Shown here one piece after another: positions 59,410 through 64,000 of a stretch of DNA of 64,000 nucleotides. This DNA is from Calliphora vicina (taxonomy: Eukaryota > Arthropoda > Insecta > Diptera > Calliphoridae). The translations under genes were made by a program, and so were the position numbers. The stretch covers positions 129,408,226 to 129,472,225 of the forward strand of contig NC_088780.1 of the NCBI RefSeq assembly GCF_958450345.1, read 5' to 3'. The notes beneath the pieces are model-generated. The model was not told the DNA's origin and searched no databases. It saw only the letters and a program-made list of their open reading frames with translations. Positions within the stretch are counted from its first letter, which is position 1, and each line of letters starts with the position of its first letter.

Positions 59410-60360
59410 ATACAGTAGCGAGCATAAAAAATGCAACGCTATGTAATGTGATTTTCAACATCACTGCCTTTTCTCAACAAGGTATTAAATTGTCCACATC
59501 TGCTGTTTTTATATGCTTATTGATCATAGGCAATTATTGTATGACATATTTTCCAATATTTTTATACCCTACACCACCATATTGGGGAGGGTATTATGCG
59601 TTTGTGCAGATGTTTGTAACGCCCAAAAATATTAGTCTAACACCCACCTTAAAGTATACCGATCGACTTAGAATCACTTTCTGAGTCGATTAAGCGATGT
59701 CCGTCCGTCCGTCTGGTCGGCTGGCTGTCCATGTAAACCTCGTGCGCAGAGTACAGGTCGCAATTTTGAAGATATTTCTATGAAATTTGATACATATTAT
59801 TTTTTCGGTTCAAGGACCAAGCCTATTGAAACTGGCTGAAATCGGTCCATTATTTCACCTAGCCCCCATACAAATGTCCTCCCGAAATTGGACTTTATCG
59901 GTCATAAATGTTTAATTTATACACGTATCTCCACAAATTCCGCTCCAAATAAGTTTTATATACACAAAATTCATGTCACTAAATTTTGTTACGATCGGTC
60001 CATAATTAGTCATAGCTCCCATATAGACCCGCTTCCGAAAATCACTTTAACGTGCATAAATCGCTTAAAAATGTTGGTAAACACACAAAATTCAACATAG
60101 TTAACTTTAATATAGACATAAAACGCACGACCTAATTTCATGGTGATCGGTCCATAATTGGTCATAGCACCCATATAAGGCCCACTTCCAAAAATCACTC
60201 AAAAATATAAATTATTGAAATTTTAAAAGAAAAATTTTTTTTGCTCTTTTACTTAGTGTAGGGTATTATATGGTCGGGCTTGACCAACCATACTTTCTTA
60301 CTTGTTTTACGTAAGGATAATTATAAAATTTTTAGTAAAAACAGTAGTAAAATTGCGCGA
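59410..60360. repeat. family-Z repeat split by a HINE-A insertion
   Basis: 59488-59566 ('attgtccacatctgctg' to 'ttttccaatattttt') and 60306-60350 ('aatttttagtaaaaacagt') match, in inverse order, one uninterrupted stretch at ~63035-63160. The HINE-A copy sits exactly between. Confidence 0.7.
59567..60306 (+). mobile_element. HINE-A reference copy, full length
   Basis: Complete ~740-bp plus copy. TATACCCTACACCACC head with a small stem, 'ttaaagtataccgatcgact', a GTCCGTCCGTCCGTCTGG tract near 59700, then three ~152-bp body units at about 59858, 60015 and 60168, each with a 'cccatata/cccataca' word. The 3' end is 'tatggtcgggcttgacca' and 'tactttcttacttgtt'. The frames at 59448-60198 are translations of repeats. 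Confidence 0.85.
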
Positions 60361-60701
60361 GCAAAATAAACTCTAAAAAAATTTACTTGATTTTTAAAAT
60401 TTTGAAAAAAATAATTATAAAAAATTGCTAAAAACTATAATACTGTTACAACACTGTAATTTACTGTTAATACTAATAAATTCAAGGATATGAAATCTAC
60501 AAAGGCTATCAGAATTAACGAATGATTTTTCTTTTCAATGTGGTGAATTTTTCGAAAACCAAGAAAATTTTAAGAATTTTTATTTATTTCTTTACCAATT
60601 TAAAATCTTGCGGATATTCTCTATGAAGAGGATATCAAATAATTGTGGTAGTGTACCTAAAACTGAGTGTATAAGAGCTCAAGATCAAAAGGATGTGACT
60701 A

Positions 60702-60915
60702 CACAGAGAAAACAGATTCGTGATAGCAACCGAATTTGTTGCTAATCGAATGATTCTACCTTAGTGACCGAATTTTACAGTTGTGGCTACGAAATATTGG
60801 AAGAGGTAACAAAAGTTTGGTTGCGTCAACCGAAATTCTTCTTTATCTATGTGTGCAACCGAATCATTCGATTGGCAACAAATTCGATTGTTATCACGAA
60901 TCTCTTTTCTCTGTG
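60702..60915. mobile_element. ~214-bp MITE with TA target site
   Basis: CACAGAGAAAACAGATTCG at the left and its mirror at the right form TIRs of ~60 bp or more ('gcaaccgaatttgttgc' blocks included). It is flanked by TA on each side (60700-60701 and 60916-60917), as for Tc1/mariner-type elements. The frames at 60761-61166 lie partly in it and are not genes. Confidence 0.7.
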
Positions 60916-61313
60916 TAGTTAATGTTAGAAGGGTGCTGAAATTTAATGCTAAAATAATATTTTCACAACCAAAAAAAATTAAAAATAATGAAATCATATT
61001 CAAATATCCATTTATTTTTGTAAGTAAACGAATTCCAAAACTGCGGAAGACAACTGTAAATACACAGAGAAAACAGATTCGTTATTGCAACCGAATTTGT
61101 CGCCAATCGAATTTTGTCGGTTGCACGTACTATCTCAGAATTCGATTGAAGCAACTGAATATATGATACGAGCTCAAATCTATTGCTGAATTAATGGTAC
61201 ACGCAACTATTAAAAATGAAACCATTCGGTGCTAAGGATTGATATGTAGGTAGGGGTACCTAAATATTTTTTATTTTAAGAACAAATTATATGCAAATTT
61301 ATTTTTTCCCAAT

Positions 61314-61508
61314 TTATTTATTCTTAATATATAAACATAATCTTATGATTAAACTAATAATTGTTAGTATTACAATGAAACAAATAATGTAAATATTCAT
61401 GCTATTCTTGTCGACGCGTTGATATTGTTGGGTTTCTATTGAGACCTCAGTCATATTGTCAAATTCCAATGCAAAGTTGAAAGTAGAATAAAAGCAAACA
61501 AGCATCAT
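61314..61508 (-). CDS. hypothetical small membrane protein, 64 aa
   Basis: This is an ATG-started frame inside the TIR element 61063-62430. It reads MMLVCFYSTFNFALEFDNM, then a polar part (TEVSIETQQYQRVDKNS), then a hydrophobic run of ~20 residues (IYIICFIVILTIISLIIRL) and a short basic end (YIKNK). This would be a small single-pass or tail-anchored protein. The stop is followed at once by AATAAA-like sequence. I do not recognise it. It may be the last exon of a longer gene whose other pieces lie at 61509-61979. It may also be chance, as AT-rich DNA often yields hydrophobic frames. Confidence 0.25.
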   Translation of the reverse strand: MMLVCFYSTFNFALEFDNMTEVSIETQQYQRVDKNSMNIYIICFIVILTIISLIIRLCLYIKNK

Positions 61509-61794
61509 TTAAAAATACAAGCGGATTGTAGAGATTCTCGTGTTCTAAGAAATGTATATGAAAAACGTTCCAAAGATTATTAGGCTCCGATAGATAAATC
61601 GCACATTTTTGTAAAAAGCAGCAATTTTCCTACGGGGATTTCTTAATGGAGTCCATATTTACTTCCATATGTTCCTTGTTCACATTAAGGCTGATAGTGA
61701 TTAGAAAAACGCTACTATATCTCTTCTATTTTGAGCTCTCCAAATTCATCCAAATTTAATTGCAAAAATTAAAATAATTTCAAATAAAGTCTTG

Positions 61795-61979
61795 CTAGCT
61801 ATAAAGGAACGAGAGATAAAGCTCCCAATCTTCATTAAAAGCTGACAATTTCTGGATGCAGATATTTGTTATTTCCGTGTTAGTAAATCTGAAATGGATT
61901 TAAACACGCTATTAAGACATAGTTATATTCACAATTTTAAGAAAAGATAAAGCTAATATACTTACCCATTCATATCCAT
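61795..61979 (-). CDS. possible two-exon start of a gene inside the TIR element
   Basis: On the minus strand, ATG at 61979 opens a 14-nt exon (61979-61966) ending at GTAAGTAT. A 76-nt intron ends in ATTTCAG, and exon 2 (61888-61795) continues in frame as FTNTEITNICIQKLSAFNED and WELYLSFLYS to a stop. Good splice signals and a balanced residue mix argue for former coding function, but the product would have only 35 residues. More coding-like phrases follow in other frames downstream (VNKEHMEVNMDSIKKSP, LSEPNNLWNVFHIHFLEHEN), which suggests a decayed longer gene. Confidence 0.22.
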
Positions 61980-62432
61980 CAGCAAATTTGAAATTTTTAA
62001 ATTTAAAATTCAATAAAATTTATCATATTTTGTATTTTTCATTTTCAATATATTTTATTTTAGAAATGTTATTATACAAAAATGTCAGACAATTTTCTGT
62101 CGGTTGAGAACACCGAATTTGATTTTCTTAAATCATAATCGAATTTTCGATTACATGAACTAATAATTGGAAATGAAGAACACATTGCTGAATTATAGTT
62201 AGTTACTGTAGACGAATTCATAATATACATTTTATTTCATTCATTATCGGTTCATCCAACTAACATTAGAGTTGTTAGTACCATAATTCGGTTCAAATTA
62301 GGGTCTTTCTATCCATAACATAGAAAGTTAGTTGAGTTTATAATCTTTTAATAATAACTATAAAATTTCAGTTCATTTGATTAAATATTAATAATAGTAA
62401 CTGATTTCCAATCGATCTGTTTTCTGTGTGTA

Positions 62433-63377
62433 ATATTAAATTTGATACTGTTCCTATTTCTTAGAATCCTATATTTAGCTTACGGGATTGCTAAGCTATC
62501 GCAATTTTTTACTATTTTAATTTAATATTTAAGGGAATATCAGTGACCAGACGGCCTGAGTAACAGATCGAAACTATCAGACACGAATAAATTAAAATTA
62601 CGTTAATTGACCTTCCACATCATACGACTGCACCATTTTAAGCATAAAACATAGGCGCTTAATTTATTTTTGTAAATAATATATGGTTATTGGATTGGTT
62701 TCTCCTTATTATATTTGCATCATTAAATTATCTTTTGGAGTTTGCAATAGTCATAAATGTCCACATGTGTTCGTATGGGTAGCATCAAATATATGATGTC
62801 ACCTTCCATGGATCAGGTAACACAGCCTTGATTAATTCAATGTCTAACATTTTAGTTTCATTTAAATAAAATCCAATTCAAAACCAGCCATCAAAATTAT
62901 TTCGGCACTCTGATCATAACACAATTCTTAATTATATCTAAATTTTTATAACGGAATAGGAGTATGGCGTTTGTTGGATAAAATGTTTATCCTTTAGAAT
63001 TTTAATGTCCTTAAATTTGTTTGTATTAATAGTAAACAGTTACCACTGTTTTTACTAAAAATTTTATTTTTATGTAAAAAACTATTGGATAAAATGTCAT
63101 ACAATGATCAATAAGAATATAAAAACAACAGATGTGGACAATTGGATATACCGAGCCCTTAGCGCCAAATAATCGTAAGCGACATTTTCTAAATTTATTT
63201 TTTTTATTGCAGAAATTAAAATTGTATGGACCGACTGATGTTTTAGCTTTCTCAGAATATCAAAATTGTTAATAACTTCAAAATTATAGGGGGTAAGATT
63301 TGATCGTAAGTCAATGTTTACATTTTACAGAAAACGAATTTTATCGTAAGCGACACACAATGATATAGAAAAAAAGA
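62433..63377. other. gene-free spacer with family-Z repeat
   Basis: Positions ~63035-63160 are the uninterrupted inverted copy of the repeat that is split at 59567. Otherwise AT-rich without gene signals. Confidence 0.45.
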
Positions 63378-64000
63378 GGGAAATAAATCTGTAACTTCTA
63401 AATGATTAGATTGGTTTGAATGAAATTCCACATGCGCAAAGAAGAAGTGCTGTCGAGTTCAAGTTTTGAACGTGGAACTCATGGACCCACCAGGGGAGCG
63501 ACCAATGGTCCTCAAAGTAGGACACCTTGGGTATGTTAAATTTTTAAAACGATCATATTTCTTCGTTTGAGTTCCGATTTCAAAAAGATTACATATATAG
63601 AATTTTCTCATCGAGCACTATAAAAAACCTCTCTTATCTCTTATAGCTTAGGAGATATTCGTATTTAAAAATTAAATTTTCAACATTTTTACCCACCTAC
63701 TCCAGTTTTTTGATAACAGCGTATCCAAATATTTCCCGACTTTCTTCAGTTTTCCTTTATTAGACTAACAACACATGTATGTATCAAAGAATAAAATAAT
63801 TATTTAAAAATAATGACTAAGTTTAAAGTTATATTCATTTGAATTTATAAAATTTTAAAAAGGTGATTTTTCGCTAATTTTTTGGAAAAAAACAACTTTT
63901 TTTCTTTTTAAGTTATCGCAAAAAACTTCTAAGAGGATGTATAAGGAATTTATACTTTCTGAAAGCTAAGTTTTCATAAAATATTTTAAATGAATAAAAA
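63378..64000 (-). repeat. family-X repeat copy 2, runs to window end
   Basis: 63378-63930 is an inverted counterpart of 20030-20502. Shared blocks are 'gggaaataaatctgtaactt', the GC-rich block near 63480-63530, 'caacatttttacccacc' and 'aaggtgatttttcgc'. The remainder to 64000 is AT-rich without features. Confidence 0.5.

Larger units (their letters stand above)
61063..62430. mobile_element. 1.4-kb TIR element of the same family, TA-flanked
   Basis: The left end CACAGAGAAAACAGATTCG and right end CGATCTGTTTTCTGTGTG are inverted. TA flanks both sides (61061-61062 and 62431-62432). The first ~60 bp match the MITE at 60702. The interior carries coding-like minus-strand stretches (61314-61979), so this may be a longer relative that carries a gene of its own or a captured one. 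Confidence 0.55.

Overview
The window is AT-rich animal DNA with short, intron-split genes and very dense transposon debris. Short GT-AG introns, CLIP/snake-like serine proteases, mini-me/DINE-1-like repeats with (GTCY)n tracts and Tc1/mariner, hAT and piggyBac relics point to a higher fly. A calyptrate such as a blowfly is my guess, which is inference. No bacterial, CRISPR, rRNA or tRNA signals were seen.

Genes. Four spliced protein-coding genes are well supported. (1) About 2.9-3.9 kb, plus strand: a 270-residue secreted, cysteine-free protein of unknown function. (2) 8.39-8.75 kb, plus: a 78-residue secreted peptide. (3) 13.69-18.77 kb, plus: a 467-residue snake-like S1A serine protease with a disordered Asn/Ser-rich pro-region in place of a CLIP domain. 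(4) 18.86-21.47 kb, minus: a 340-residue CLIP-domain S1A protease. Genes 3 and 4 converge tail to tail 91 bp apart and share two intron positions in the protease domain, so they look like rearranged paralogues. Both keep a complete catalytic triad and a trypsin-like S1 aspartate, but have Glu instead of Arg/Lys before the expected activation site. A cysteine-rich terminal exon (21.94-22.14 kb, minus) and coding-like stretches at 61.3-62.0 kb are possible further genes.

Everything else is mobile or repetitive DNA. The commonest family (HINE-A) is a ~740-bp Helentron/DINE-1-like element present in about 15 full or partial copies. A relative (HINE-B, 25.36-27.47 kb) carries about nine copies of a ~152-bp internal unit. 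Large inverted-repeat structures occur at 22.34-24.30 kb (a near-perfect palindrome with ~0.95-kb arms), 33.86-34.69 kb, and 41.34-44.41 kb (a ~3.1-kb element whose ~410-bp inverted ends enclose a ~110-bp satellite array). At 57.26-58.89 kb one hAT element with an exact 8-bp target duplication sits inside another hAT, which itself sits in a HINE head. Tc1/mariner, hAT and piggyBac relics lie at 5.3, 10.3-11.6, 12.8-13.1, 29.9-30.4, 40.2-40.9, 48.3-48.9 and 51.5-51.8 kb.

The genes share no obvious pathway beyond the protease pair, which belongs to a family acting in extracellular proteolytic cascades (immunity or development). Similarities between repeats were judged by eye, and their boundaries are approximate unless a target-site argument is given.
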